From: PALSA-505 sp036502085
GTDB lineage: Bacteria; Actinomycetota; Actinomycetes; Streptosporangiales; Streptosporangiaceae
Length of the DNA: 26,017 nucleotides
NCBI GenBank assembly: GCA_036502085.1
Contig: DASXZD010000038.1
Location: 1-26,017, forward strand
Direction of reading: 5' to 3'
This document shows, one piece after another, positions 1-7,361 of this stretch. The position numbers were made by a program, and so were the translations under genes. The notes under the pieces were generated by a model. It was not told the DNA's origin. It saw nothing but the letters and a program-made list of their open reading frames with translations, and ran no database searches. Positions within the stretch are counted from its first letter, which is position 1, and every line of letters starts with the position of its first letter.

Positions 1-977
1 TGCCAGGTCTGCCACTCGTGCAGGACCCTGAACCCCAGCTCGGTGTTGATGGCGATCATGTGCGCGTTGAGATCGGCATTGCCGGTGTGGATGCGGCGCA
101 GGCCAGGCTCGGCATCGGCCAGCATGTCGAGCATGTCCACCTTGACCCACAGGCCGAGCCGGTGGCCCCGGTGCGCCCTGGCGACCGCGGTGAAGAACTG
201 GTATCCCCATTGCGGGCTCGCCGACTCCACGCCGAGCTGAGTCATGCCGGCCAGCTCACCGGTCCTGTCGCACCTGGCCGCCACCGAATAGCGGCGCACG
301 CCCTGCTCCCGGTCGCGGCTCTCGCCGCTCCTGACCCGCTCGGCGTCGTTCTGGTGCGGTTCATGGCCGGGGCTGTGCGGCGCGTCGGCCATGGCGGACA
401 GCACCGTCGCCACCTGGTCCAGGTACTCGTCGGGGGTCGGGCCCTGCCAGCGGATCAGCGAGTAGCCGCCGGCCGCCTTCTCCGCCGCGCGCCGCAGCTC
501 GGCCCGCCGGGCGGCCGGAATGTCGGCCAGCTCGAGCACCCGCCTGACCTCGACCAGCTCGGCGCGCGCGCCCGCCGCCGAGGCGAAGGCCCAGCCGTCC
601 GAGCCGATCCGCGTCTCGCTGGTCAGCAGGGTGCGGCCGTGGCCGGCCGCCCGGCCGGTGGCGTACCGCAGCAGCGCGCTGCCGTAGCCGTGGCGCCGCT
701 GGTCAGGCCGGACGCACATGGCCAGATAGCCGAGGTGCTTGTTCTCCCGGTCGGGCAGCTCCAGCAGGTAGCAGCCCACGCAGGCGCCGTCGTCGCCGAT
801 CGCCATCCCCGCCTCGCGCGGGGAGCCGTCCCAGCCCCGGCTGAACCAGCCGGCGAAGACCGGGGCGGTCATGATCGGGCCGCCAGGCTCGTCCACCGGG
901 TGACACGCGGTGTATATCTCGTAGCAGGCCTGGACCTTCGCGGCGTCCGCCGCCGGATCGAACCGCTCAATGTGCAT
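1..977 (-). CDS. GNAT family N-acetyltransferase, tandem GNAT domains (3' end cut by window)
   Basis: About 325 codons are readable from an ATG at 977 leftwards, and the frame is still open at base 1. The N-terminal half is a GNAT domain with an acetyl-CoA-binding type motif (LAMCVRPDQRRHGYGSALL, about residues 85-103). A second GNAT-like half follows (FTAVARAHRGHRLGLWVKV, about residues 262-280), ending in a GNAT-like NTELGFRVLHEW close to where such proteins stop, so only a few residues are probably missing. By family it transfers an acyl group from acyl-CoA to an amine; tandem-GNAT actinomycete proteins resemble mycothiol synthase in layout, but the substrate is unknown. The gene diverges from the pnt operon across a 179-bp gap. 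I see no strong ribosome-binding site, so the start is provisional. Confidence 0.82.
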   Translation of the reverse strand, partial: MHIERFDPAADAAKVQACYEIYTACHPVDEPGGPIMTAPVFAGWFSRGWDGSPREAGMAIGDDGACVGCYLLELPDRENKHLGYLAMCVRPDQRRHGYGSALLRYATGRAAGHGRTLLTSETRIGSDGWAFASAAGARAELVEVRRVLELADIPAARRAELRRAAEKAAGGYSLIRWQGPTPDEYLDQVATVLSAMADAPHSPGHEPHQNDAERVRSGESRDREQGVRRYSVAARCDRTGELAGMTQLGVESASPQWGYQFFTAVARAHRGHRLGLWVKVDMLDMLADAEPGLRRIHTGNADLNAHMIAINTELGFRVLHEWQTW

Positions 978-1156
978 CCGTCCAGCAAAGCCCGGCCCGG
1001 CCTCCCGCGCCACCCATTATCTGGCCGCCCGGGCCGCCGACCGCGCTCTTTCCGATCGACGGCATGATGTATAGGGTCAACAGGCCCCTGACTAACGGGC
1101 CCATGACTAGTAAGTCCCAGACCAACAAGGCAATAGGGCACTGCGAGGTTGCGCCG
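978..1156. promoter_or_regulatory. divergent promoter region, GNAT / pntAA
   Basis: This gap is clearly less GC-rich than the genes on either side. It holds a TATAGG (1070-1075), a possible -10 box for the pnt operon, but no convincing -35 box at the right distance. On the other strand a TTGACC followed by TATACA is present with too short a spacer. The exact promoters are therefore unresolved. Confidence 0.35.
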
Positions 1157-2356
1157 ATGAAGGTCGCTGTCGTCAAGGAAGTCGCTCCGGGCGAACGCCG
1201 GGTGGCGCTGGCCCCCGACGCGGTCGGCAGGCTCGCCCCGGCCGGCGTCGAGGTGCTGGTGCAGTCGGGTGCGGGCGACGGCGCCTGGTTTCCTGACAGC
1301 GCCTACGCCGAAGCCGGGGCGACGATCGTGTCCAGGGACGAGCTGCCCGCCGCCGCCGACGCGATCGTGACGGTCGGCAAGCCCGACCCAGGACTGCTGC
1401 CGCAGCTGCGGGCCGGCCAGGCGGTGTTCGGCATGCTGGCCCCGCTGACCGACCCAGGGCTGGCCGACCAGCTGGCCCGCCAGGGGGTGACCGCGGTCAG
1501 CCTGGACGGCCTGCCGCGCACCCTGTCCCGCGCCCAGCAGATGGACGCGCTCACCTCGCAGTCGAACGTCGCGGGGTATAAGGCCGTGCTCGTCGCGGCC
1601 GCCGCGTTCGGCCGGTTCTTCCCGCTGCTGATCACCGCGGCGGGCACCGCGCGCCCGGCCCGGCTGCTCGTGCTCGGCACCGGGGTGGCCGGCCTGCAGG
1701 CGATCGGCACCGCGCGCCGGCTCGGCGCGGTGGTCACCGGGTACGACATCAGGCCCACCTCCAAGTCCGAGGTCGAGTCGCTCGGGGCGACGTTCCTCGA
1801 GCTCAAGGCGGTCGCCTCGGCCGCCGGCGAGGGCGGCTACGCCCGCGAGCTCACCGACGAGGAGCGGCGCGCCCAGCAGGCCGAGCTGAGCAGCCACATC
1901 GCCGTCCAGGACGTGGTGATCACCACCGCCCAGGTGCCGGGCCGCCGTCCTCCGCTGCTGGTGACCGAGGACACCGTGAAGGCCATGCTGGCCGGCTCGG
2001 TGATCGTGGACATGGCCGCCAGCGCGCTGGGCGGCAACGTGGCCGGCTCGGCGGCCGGCCAGCAGGTCGTGACCGAGAACGGGGTCACGGTGATCGGCGC
2101 GGACAACCTGCCCGCCACCGTGCCCACCGCGGCGTCCGCGGCCTACTCGCGGAACATGACGGCCCTGCTGCTGCACATGACCAGCGAGGGCAGCCTCGCG
2201 ATCGACCCGGGGGACGAGATCCAGGCCGGCGTGGTCGTCACGCACGGCGGCCGGGTGATCCACCCGGCGACCGCCGCCCTCACCGGGGAAACACCCGCCG
2301 GAACCGCGGACGACAACGCTGGAGGAGGCGACGATGCCGACCGGACTGCTGACTGA
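1157..2356 (+). CDS. pntAA: NAD(P) transhydrogenase subunit alpha part 1 (NAD-binding)
   Basis: This 399-residue protein is the soluble NAD(H)-binding domain I of proton-translocating transhydrogenase, which reduces NADP+ with NADH using the proton-motive force. The N-terminus MKVAVVKEVAPGERRVALAP is typical of the family. The conserved RQD-loop region is seen at about 121-143 (LSRAQQMDALTSQSNVAGYK), and a Rossmann nucleotide fold at about 171-198 (VLGTGVAGLQAIGTARRLGA followed by the acidic GYD). The frame is open further upstream to 1064, but the extra 31 residues look non-conserved, so the ATG at 1157 is preferred. The 3' end overlaps pntAB by 23 bp, which implies coupled translation. The last 30 residues are a low-complexity tail in which the pntAB ribosome-binding site is embedded. 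Confidence 0.95.
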   Translation: MKVAVVKEVAPGERRVALAPDAVGRLAPAGVEVLVQSGAGDGAWFPDSAYAEAGATIVSRDELPAAADAIVTVGKPDPGLLPQLRAGQAVFGMLAPLTDPGLADQLARQGVTAVSLDGLPRTLSRAQQMDALTSQSNVAGYKAVLVAAAAFGRFFPLLITAAGTARPARLLVLGTGVAGLQAIGTARRLGAVVTGYDIRPTSKSEVESLGATFLELKAVASAAGEGGYARELTDEERRAQQAELSSHIAVQDVVITTAQVPGRRPPLLVTEDTVKAMLAGSVIVDMAASALGGNVAGSAAGQQVVTENGVTVIGADNLPATVPTAASAAYSRNMTALLLHMTSEGSLAIDPGDEIQAGVVVTHGGRVIHPATAALTGETPAGTADDNAGGGDDADRTAD

Positions 2357-2681
2357 CCTGACCATCTTCGTGCTGAGCCTGCTGGTCGGCATCGAAGTGA
2401 TCAGCAAGGTCCCGGCCACCCTGCACACGCCGCTGATGTCGGCGGCCAACTCGATCCACGGCATCGTGCTGGCCGGCGCCATGCTGATCGCCGTCACCGC
2501 GAACAACCCGGTGGGCTACATCCTGGCCTTCGTGGCGGCGTTCTTCGCGGCGATGAACGTGGTCGGCGGGTACGTCGTGACCGGGCGGATGCTGCGGATG
2601 TTCCGCCGACGCAGCGTGCCCGCCCCGCAGCAGGCCCCGAGCCTGAGCGACGGCTCGCGGCCGGGCGGAGGACCGGCATGA
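2334..2681 (+). CDS. pntAB: NAD(P) transhydrogenase subunit alpha part 2 (membrane)
   Basis: This 115-residue membrane protein has about three hydrophobic helices (residues 6-22, 40-56 and 61-82). It matches the small membrane part of the alpha subunit (TLHTPLMSAANSIHGIVLAGAM and the following NPVGYILAFVAAFFAAMNVVGGY stretch are family hallmarks). Together with PntB it forms the proton channel. A strong ribosome-binding site, GGAGGAGG, ends 5 nt before the ATG at 2334 and lies inside the end of pntAA. The C-terminal tail (about residue 88 onwards) is hydrophilic and rich in Pro, Ser and Gly. The stop overlaps the pntB start (ATGA), so all three genes are one translationally coupled operon. 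Confidence 0.95.
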   Translation: MPTGLLTDLTIFVLSLLVGIEVISKVPATLHTPLMSAANSIHGIVLAGAMLIAVTANNPVGYILAFVAAFFAAMNVVGGYVVTGRMLRMFRRRSVPAPQQAPSLSDGSRPGGGPA

Positions 2682-4090
2682 CCCCGTTCGGAACAATTAT
2701 TCAGCTTATATACCTAGCCTCGGCCGCCTCGTTCGTCCTGGGCCTGCACCTGATGAATACCCCGGCGACGGCGCGGCAGGGCAACGCGGTCTCCGGCGGC
2801 GGGATGGCCGCCGCGGTGGCGGCCACGTTCGCGCTGATCATCCACGATGGCACGGTCAGCGCGACCGGCTGGATCGTGCTGTTCGCGGGCGCCCTGATGG
2901 GCGCCGCCGCCGGGCTGTACTCGGCGCGGACCGTGCAGATGACCGCGATGCCGCAGCTGGTCAGCATCTTCAACGCCGTCGGCGGCGGGGCCGCGGCGCT
3001 GGTCGGGATCCACGACTACACCGGCCTGGTCAACGCGGTGCACGGCGTGCCCGAGTCCACCACGGTCACCACGCTGCTCGACGTGATCATCGGCGCGGTG
3101 ACGTTCTCCGGGTCGATCATCGCGGCCGGCAAGCTGCAGGGCACGATTCCCGGCCAGCCGATCTCGTTCCCCGGCTCCCGGCTGGTCAACGTCGCGATCG
3201 CGCTGGTGGCGGTCGGCATGTCGGCGTTCATGATCTCCACCCCGAGCACGGCCGGGCTGATCGTGGTGATCATCGCGGCGCTGGCGTTCGGGGTGACGAT
3301 GGTGCTGCCGATCGGCGGCGCGGACATGCCAGTGGTGATCTCGCTGCTGAACGCGTTCACCGGCACGGCGGTCGCGATGGCCGGCTTCGTGATCGGCAAC
3401 GATGCGCTGATCATCGCGGGCGCCCTGGTCGGCGCGTCCGGCGGCATCCTGACCAAGCTGATGGCCGACGCGATGAACCGGTCGCTGGCCAACATCATCG
3501 TGGGCGGATTCGGCACCGGAGACAGCGCAGTGGCCGCCGTCGGCTCCAGCGGCGCCGAGGTGCGCTCGATCAGCGGGGACGACGCGGCCATCCAGCTCGC
3601 CTACGCCGCGCGGGTCATCATCGTCCCCGGCTACGGGCTCGCCGCCGCGCAGGCCCAGCACGAGGTGGCCGAGCTGGCCGGCCTGCTGGAGGACCGCGGC
3701 GTGGACGTCAGCTACGCCATCCACCCGGTGGCCGGCCGGATGCCCGGGCACATGAACGTGCTGCTCGCCGAGGCGAACGTGCCTTACCCGCAGCTCAAGG
3801 AGATGGAGGAGATCAACCCGGAGTTCGCCCGGGCCGACGTGGCCCTGGTGGTCGGGGCCAACGACGTGACTAACCCCGCGGCCCGGCGGCCGGGCACGGC
3901 CATCTCCGGCATGCCGATCCTCGACGTCGATCAGGCCAAGAGCATCATCGTGATCAAGCGGTCGATGGGCAGCGGCTACGCCGGCATCGACAACGAGCTG
4001 TACACCGACCCCAAGACCAGCATGTACTTCGCCGACGCCAAGGCCGCGCTCGCCGACCTGACCGCCGCGGTCAAGGTCTACGTCGGCTGA
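2678..4090 (+). CDS. pntB: NAD(P) transhydrogenase subunit beta (NADP-binding, membrane)
   Basis: This 470-residue protein completes the transhydrogenase. About nine membrane helices occupy residues 1-265. The soluble NADP(H)-binding domain III follows at about 300-470, with the glycine-rich VPGYGLAAAQAQHEV motif (about 317-330), the conserved GRMPGHMNVLLAEA segment and VVGANDVTNPAAR. Length and motif order are normal for PntB. The start ATG overlaps the pntAB stop by 4 bp. The 3' end overlaps the convergent dehydrogenase gene by 13 bp, so no separate terminator lies between them. The complex supplies NADPH at the cytoplasmic membrane. Confidence 0.96.
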   Translation: MTPFGTIIQLIYLASAASFVLGLHLMNTPATARQGNAVSGGGMAAAVAATFALIIHDGTVSATGWIVLFAGALMGAAAGLYSARTVQMTAMPQLVSIFNAVGGGAAALVGIHDYTGLVNAVHGVPESTTVTTLLDVIIGAVTFSGSIIAAGKLQGTIPGQPISFPGSRLVNVAIALVAVGMSAFMISTPSTAGLIVVIIAALAFGVTMVLPIGGADMPVVISLLNAFTGTAVAMAGFVIGNDALIIAGALVGASGGILTKLMADAMNRSLANIIVGGFGTGDSAVAAVGSSGAEVRSISGDDAAIQLAYAARVIIVPGYGLAAAQAQHEVAELAGLLEDRGVDVSYAIHPVAGRMPGHMNVLLAEANVPYPQLKEMEEINPEFARADVALVVGANDVTNPAARRPGTAISGMPILDVDQAKSIIVIKRSMGSGYAGIDNELYTDPKTSMYFADAKAALADLTAAVKVYVG

Positions 4091-5073
4091 GCCGCGTAGT
4101 CGGCCGGATCCTGCACGCCGCGCGGCGGGTCGCCGCGCAGGAACGCGGCGACGTTGCGGGCCGCGGTGGCCAGCGATTCGACGCCGATGCCCGGCACGTC
4201 GCCGGAATTGTGCGGCGAGCCGAGCACGTTCGGCAAGCTGAGGAACGGCAGCCGCGGCCGGAACGGCTCGCCGTGCCTGGGCTCGTCCCACCAGGTGTCG
4301 ATCCCGGCGCAGAACTCCGGGTGCGCCTGCAGGTGCGCGAACAGCGCGTCCTCATCAACGATCGCACCCCTGGCCACGTTGACCAGGATCGCCTGCGGCT
4401 TCATCAGGCCGAGCTCGGCCGCGCCGATCAGGCCGCGGGTGGCCCGGGTCAGCGGCAGCGCCAGCACGAGCACGTCGGCCTGCGCGAGCACGCCGGGCAG
4501 GTCGGCCAGCGTGCCGGCCCGGTCCGCGTGCTCGTCGGCCCGGCCGCTGGTGTTGACCGCGTAGATGGTCATGCCGAGCGCGCGCAGCAGCCGCGCGGAC
4601 GCGCGGCCGATGCCGCCGTAGCCGACGATCCCGGCCGTCCCGCCGCGCAGCCGCAGCGTGTCCAGCTCATCGAAGGAGCCGGCCGCCAGCATGGCGTGCC
4701 CGCGGGCCAGCCGCTTGGCCAGCGCCAGCGTCATCCCCAGCACGTGCTCGGCGATCGGGTCGGCGAACGCGCCCACGTTGCCGGCCACCACCGCGCCCGG
4801 CGGCAGCGCCGCGAAATCGACGTGATCGACGCCCGCGCTGACCAGCTGGATCAGCCCGACCCGGCCGAGCGACTCGCGGTCGGCCGCGGTGAGCTCACGG
4901 CCGGGATGCCCGACGATCAGCGCCTCGGCGGGCCGCAGCATGGCCGCCCGTGCCCCCGGATCTTCTCCCGCGTCAGCGAGAAAGGCGATTTTCCCGAACG
5001 GTTCCAAGATGTCCGCGATCGCCCGGCGTTGCTCGGATGGCGCGGAGAAGGTAAGCACGGTCCGCGGGCTCAT
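4078..5073 (-). CDS. D-isomer-specific 2-hydroxyacid dehydrogenase family protein
   Basis: This 331-residue protein has the two-domain D-2-hydroxyacid dehydrogenase layout. A Rossmann motif GIVGYGGIGRA lies at 148-158. The catalytic Arg is in NVARGAIVD (R235), the likely catalytic Glu is in WWDEP (E264), and the His is in GSPHNSG (H288). It should oxidise or reduce a 2-hydroxy or 2-keto acid with NAD(P); the substrate is unknown. The frame is open to 5163, but the ATG at 5073 is preferred because GGGAGG sits 5 nt upstream of it and the family N-terminus starts there. The segment AGIDTWWDEP replaces the usual ALDVF.EEP, suggesting a divergent subgroup. The gene is convergent with pntB. Confidence 0.9.
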   Translation of the reverse strand: MSPRTVLTFSAPSEQRRAIADILEPFGKIAFLADAGEDPGARAAMLRPAEALIVGHPGRELTAADRESLGRVGLIQLVSAGVDHVDFAALPPGAVVAGNVGAFADPIAEHVLGMTLALAKRLARGHAMLAAGSFDELDTLRLRGGTAGIVGYGGIGRASARLLRALGMTIYAVNTSGRADEHADRAGTLADLPGVLAQADVLVLALPLTRATRGLIGAAELGLMKPQAILVNVARGAIVDEDALFAHLQAHPEFCAGIDTWWDEPRHGEPFRPRLPFLSLPNVLGSPHNSGDVPGIGVESLATAARNVAAFLRGDPPRGVQDPADYAAQPT

Positions 5074-5181
5074 CGGCCTCCCTTCAGGATCACGGGCCGA
5101 ACCGCTCGACCTGTGGGGCATCTTATTGGTCACGTCGAGCGCGCCTCCCAGTGTGACGATCACCGGAAGCCCCCTGTCCGG

Positions 5182-5202
5182 CCCTCGCCCCCGCCCCCGC
5201 CC
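5182..5202 (-). other. potential G-quadruplex motif
   Basis: The minus strand carries four G-runs of 3, 5, 5 and 3 bases separated by 1, 1 and 3 bases. This fits the standard intramolecular quadruplex pattern. It lies about 110-130 bp upstream of the dehydrogenase start on that gene's sense strand, so it could sit in the promoter or 5' leader. The motif is directly visible; any effect is inferred. Confidence 0.45.
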
Positions 5203-5226
5203 GCTAAGCGTCTCCCTTCATCAGCA

Positions 5227-5264
5227 GGAAGGATTCTGGTCGCTGGAGCGACCAGAATCCTTCC
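5227..5264. repeat. perfect inverted repeat, 18-bp arms, 2-nt spacer
   Basis: The left arm GGAAGGATTCTGGTCGCT (5227-5244) and right arm (5247-5264) are exact reverse complements around GG. This is the longest perfect hairpin I found in the window, and it is less GC-rich than the surroundings. It lies between divergent genes, not behind one, and lacks a T-run, so a simple terminator role is not obvious. An operator, a transcript-stabilising stem or a mobile-element remnant are alternatives. Confidence 0.75.
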
Positions 5265-5271
5265 CCTTAGG

Positions 5272-5367
5272 GTGCGGCCGGGCCGCTGGATCGACGTCCA
5301 CCCCAACTACACGACCCGCTCCGAGCCTGCCGAAATCCTGGCGGCGGTTACCGCGGCGGCCGGCTGA
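5272..5367 (+). CDS. possible micro-ORF or gene remnant (31 aa), uncertain
   Basis: A GTG-initiated frame ending at 5367 encodes GRWIDVHPNYTTRSEPAEILAAV followed by an Ala-rich end. Its third codon positions are almost all G or C, as in real genes here. There is no clear ribosome-binding site and I recognise no family. It could be a small protein, the 3' remnant of a lost gene, or chance. Confidence 0.2.
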   Translation: MRPGRWIDVHPNYTTRSEPAEILAAVTAAAG

Positions 5368-5380
5368 CTCCCCCGGACTT

Positions 5381-5388
5381 GGTAGCGT
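5381..5388 (+). promoter_or_regulatory. extended -10 promoter element for the FKBP gene
   Basis: TTGG-TAGCGT has a TGn extension before the TANNNT -10 hexamer (5383-5388). This would give a leader of about 30 nt carrying the FKBP ribosome-binding site. No good -35 box is visible. Confidence 0.4.
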
Positions 5389-5424
5389 GTGTCCCCGTCG
5401 CAGCGGACGTACGGAGGCACGAGC

Positions 5425-5796
5425 ATGAACATCGACAAGCCCGAGGTTGACTTTCCCGGCGGCGAGCCGCCGGCCAGCCTGGAGATCACCGACATCTGGG
5501 AGGGTGACGGCGCCGTCGCGCAGGCCGGGGACACGGTCGAGGTTCACTACGTCGGGGTCGCGTTCTCCAACGGCGAGGAGTTCGACGCCAGCTGGAACCG
5601 GGGCGAGCCGCTGTCGTTCCAGCTCGGCGCCGGCCGGGTCATCGCCGGCTGGGACCAGGGCATCCAGGGGATGAAGGTCGGCGGCCGCCGCCAGCTGATC
5701 ATTCCGGCCCACCTGGCCTACGGCGACCGCGGTGCCGGCCGCGCCATCGCACCGGGCGAGACCCTCATCTTCGTCTGCGACCTGGTCTCGGCCTGA
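5425..5796 (+). CDS. FKBP-type peptidyl-prolyl cis-trans isomerase
   Basis: This 123-residue single-domain FKBP catalyses cis-trans isomerisation of X-Pro bonds. Family residues are visible: HYVG (41-44), FDASW (53-57), the VIAGWDQGIQGMKVGGRR block (72-89) and IPAHLAYGDRGAG (93-105) with the active-site Tyr. There is no signal peptide, so it should be cytoplasmic. The ATG at 5425 has GGAGG (5413-5417) 7 nt upstream and is preferred over an upstream in-frame start at 5389. It appears to be a single-gene transcript. Confidence 0.95.
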   Translation: MNIDKPEVDFPGGEPPASLEITDIWEGDGAVAQAGDTVEVHYVGVAFSNGEEFDASWNRGEPLSFQLGAGRVIAGWDQGIQGMKVGGRRQLIIPAHLAYGDRGAGRAIAPGETLIFVCDLVSA

Positions 5797-5819
5797 CGCT
5801 GCGGTGTGAGGCCGGGCCG

Positions 5820-5900
5820 GTGATAGAGGATCTTGTCCTGCGCCGGGCGGGCGAGGCGGACGTAGACGAGGTCCGCTACGCCATCGAACTCCCCCGCTGA
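5820..5900 (+). pseudogene. 5' stub of a GNAT acetyltransferase gene
   Basis: A GTG frame of 26 codons encodes IEDLVLRRAGEADVDEVRY and then stops. The LVLRRAGEADVDEV pattern is the typical first strand and helix of a GNAT domain (LxxRxAxxxDxxxV). Nothing of the rest of such a domain follows before the cyclodeaminase gene at 5969. It is best read as a remnant after deletion. The call rests on a short match. Confidence 0.35.
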
Positions 5901-5968
5901 CGCGCGTCTCCGCGGGAACGTCTCACGCAATTGCGCGCGCACACACACGAAACCCCCTGGGAGGCCGA

Positions 5969-6598
5969 ATGCCCATCAGCGACGAGAAGATCGGTGACTT
6001 CCTCGATCGGCTCGCGGATCGCGTTCCGGCACCGGCCGCAGGGGCCACCGCGGCCCTGCATGCCGCGCAGGGCGCGGCGTTGCTCGGCCAGGTCGCCCGG
6101 TACACCACCGGCCCGAAGTACGCCGAGCATCAGGTGATGATCAGCCGGGTCATCACCGAGGTCGATGCGCTGCGCGGCATCGCGCTGCGCCTGGCCGAGG
6201 CGGATGAGGACGCGTTCCTCGCGCTGGCGAACGCGTTCAGGCTTCCCGAGGCGACCGACGAGGAGAAGTCGGCCCGGTCCTCGGCCATCGGCCAGGCGCT
6301 GGTCAACAGCGCCTGGCCGCAGGCCAGGGTGATCAGCGTCGCCTCGATGGTGGTGGATCTGGCCGAGGCGCTGGCCACGATCGGGAATCGCAACGTGATC
6401 GCTGACGTGGCCGCCGCGGCCGAGGCGGCCCGGGCCGCGGTGGCGACCGCCCGGCTGAACGTCGAGATCAGCCTGTCGAGCATCGCCGACGAGCAGACCA
6501 GCCTGGACATGATCTCCGAGACTGGCAAGGCGGACGACATTATCAGGCGCGCCGAGCAGGTCACCGCCGCCGTGCGCGAGCAGATCCGGGCGAGCTAG
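5969..6598 (+). CDS. cyclodeaminase/cyclohydrolase family protein (FTCD C-terminal-like)
   Basis: This 209-residue, all-alpha, Ala-rich protein matches the formiminotetrahydrofolate cyclodeaminase / methenyltetrahydrofolate cyclohydrolase family. The opening ISDEKIGDFLDRLADRVPAPAAGATAAL corresponds to the family pattern FLxxLAxxxPxPGGGSxAA. The conserved EADEDAF (76-82) and an ending rich in long helices (NVEISLSSIADE) also fit. Here the usual PGGG is PAAG. The predicted role is ring closure of a one-carbon tetrahydrofolate adduct; no folate or histidine-degradation genes are adjacent to confirm this. GGGAGG lies 5 nt before the ATG. Confidence 0.85.
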   Translation: MPISDEKIGDFLDRLADRVPAPAAGATAALHAAQGAALLGQVARYTTGPKYAEHQVMISRVITEVDALRGIALRLAEADEDAFLALANAFRLPEATDEEKSARSSAIGQALVNSAWPQARVISVASMVVDLAEALATIGNRNVIADVAAAAEAARAAVATARLNVEISLSSIADEQTSLDMISETGKADDIIRRAEQVTAAVREQIRAS

Positions 6599-6646
6599 CC
6601 CGGTTCGACGCACCTCGGCCGGAGTCAACCGCCTTCGGTAATTCCG

Positions 6647-6675
6647 TTGTGCGGGCGGGTGGCCTCTCCTAGCGT
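6647..6675 (+). promoter_or_regulatory. promoter of the GNAT gene, probably leaderless
   Basis: TTGTGC (6647-6652), a 17-bp spacer and TAGCGT (6670-6675) form a good -35/-10 pair. Only 7 nt separate the -10 box from the ATG at 6683 and there is no ribosome-binding site, so transcription probably starts at the start codon. Confidence 0.55.
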
Positions 6676-6682
6676 CGGCGTC

Positions 6683-7327
6683 ATGACCTACCGGTACTGG
6701 CCGCTGTTCGACCTGCGCCTGGCCGTGGCCGGCCTGACCCTGCGCCCGATGACCGAGGCCGACCTGGCCCCGCTCGCCGACCTGCTGCCCGATGACGTGG
6801 AACAGGATCCGGCGGCCGCCTGGGAGGCTGGCGACCAGCGTGTCAGCCGCGGGACCGTCTCCCACCAGAGCTACTGGAAGGCCTACGGCACCTGGCGCCC
6901 GCTGGCCTGGCGGCTCAACTTCGTGGTCCGCGCGGCCGACCGGATCCTGGGCGTCCAGGAGCTTGAGGGCGAAGACTTTCTCACCCTGCGCACGGTCGAG
7001 ACCTCGTCGTTCCTGGTCCCCGAGGCGCGCGGCCGCGGGTACGGCCAGCAGATGCGCAGCGCGGTGCTCGCGCTGGCCTTCGGGCCGCTGGAGGCCCAGG
7101 CGGCGATCACCTCGGCCTGGCACGACAACCATGCCTCGCTGGGCGTCTCCCGCGCCCTGGGGTACCGGCCCAACGGCGAGTCGCTGCACGCTCACGGAGG
7201 CCGCGTCGACGTCATGCAGTTCATGCGGCTGCTGCGCGCCGACTGGCTGGCCGGCGGCCTCGGGGACCAGGTGCTGATCGACGGTTTCGAGGCGTGCCGC
7301 CCGCTGTTCGGCCTGCCCGCCGCCTGA
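6683..7327 (+). CDS. GNAT family N-acetyltransferase (RimJ/RimL-like)
   Basis: This 214-residue protein has the N-terminal GLTLRPMTEADLAPLADLLP typical of RimJ/RimL-type GNATs. The acetyl-CoA loop is SSFLVPEARGRGYGQQM with an RGRGYG core at about 116-121. The later NHASLGVSRALGYRPNGE matches the family's NxxSxxVxxKLGF region. It presumably acetylates an amine, protein N-terminus or small molecule; the substrate cannot be told. The ATG at 6683 sits directly after a -10 box, supporting a leaderless start. Reading the frame from further upstream adds only non-conserved residues. Confidence 0.9.
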   Translation: MTYRYWPLFDLRLAVAGLTLRPMTEADLAPLADLLPDDVEQDPAAAWEAGDQRVSRGTVSHQSYWKAYGTWRPLAWRLNFVVRAADRILGVQELEGEDFLTLRTVETSSFLVPEARGRGYGQQMRSAVLALAFGPLEAQAAITSAWHDNHASLGVSRALGYRPNGESLHAHGGRVDVMQFMRLLRADWLAGGLGDQVLIDGFEACRPLFGLPAA

Positions 7328-7349
7328 GGGTCAGGCACGGCAGAAGCAC

Positions 7350-7355
7350 TACAGT
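7350..7355 (+). promoter_or_regulatory. -10 box of the S4-protein gene, probably leaderless
   Basis: TACAGT ends 6 nt before the ATG at 7362. No ribosome-binding site lies in between and no matching -35 box is clear. Confidence 0.4.
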
Positions 7356-7361
7356 GGCTGA

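Larger units (their letters stand above)
5074..5424. other. 351-bp stretch without a confident gene
   Basis: Between the divergent dehydrogenase and FKBP genes lie a C-run cluster (5182-5202), a long inverted repeat (5227-5264), a possible 31-codon ORF (5272-5367) and an extended -10 box for the FKBP gene. The first two have their own entries, and the ORF is treated as a separate weak call. Confidence 0.6.

Noticed and set aside
869..2506. Minus-strand open frame of 545 codons across pntAA
   Set aside because: It has shadow composition and covers three well-supported features.
2714..4291. Long minus-strand open frame (525 codons) across pntB
   Set aside because: It is a shadow of pntB. Its protein is an Arg/His/Gly/Asp-rich sequence without domains, as expected for antisense of high-GC genes.
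4210..5367. Plus-strand open frame of 385 codons opposite the dehydrogenase
   Set aside because: Most is antisense of the dehydrogenase. Only the last 31 codons look protein-like, and these are listed separately as a weak call.
5876..7195. Minus-strand open frame of 439 codons across the cyclodeaminase and GNAT genes
   Set aside because: No domain is recognisable and the composition is typical of antisense; both plus-strand genes have clear family motifs.
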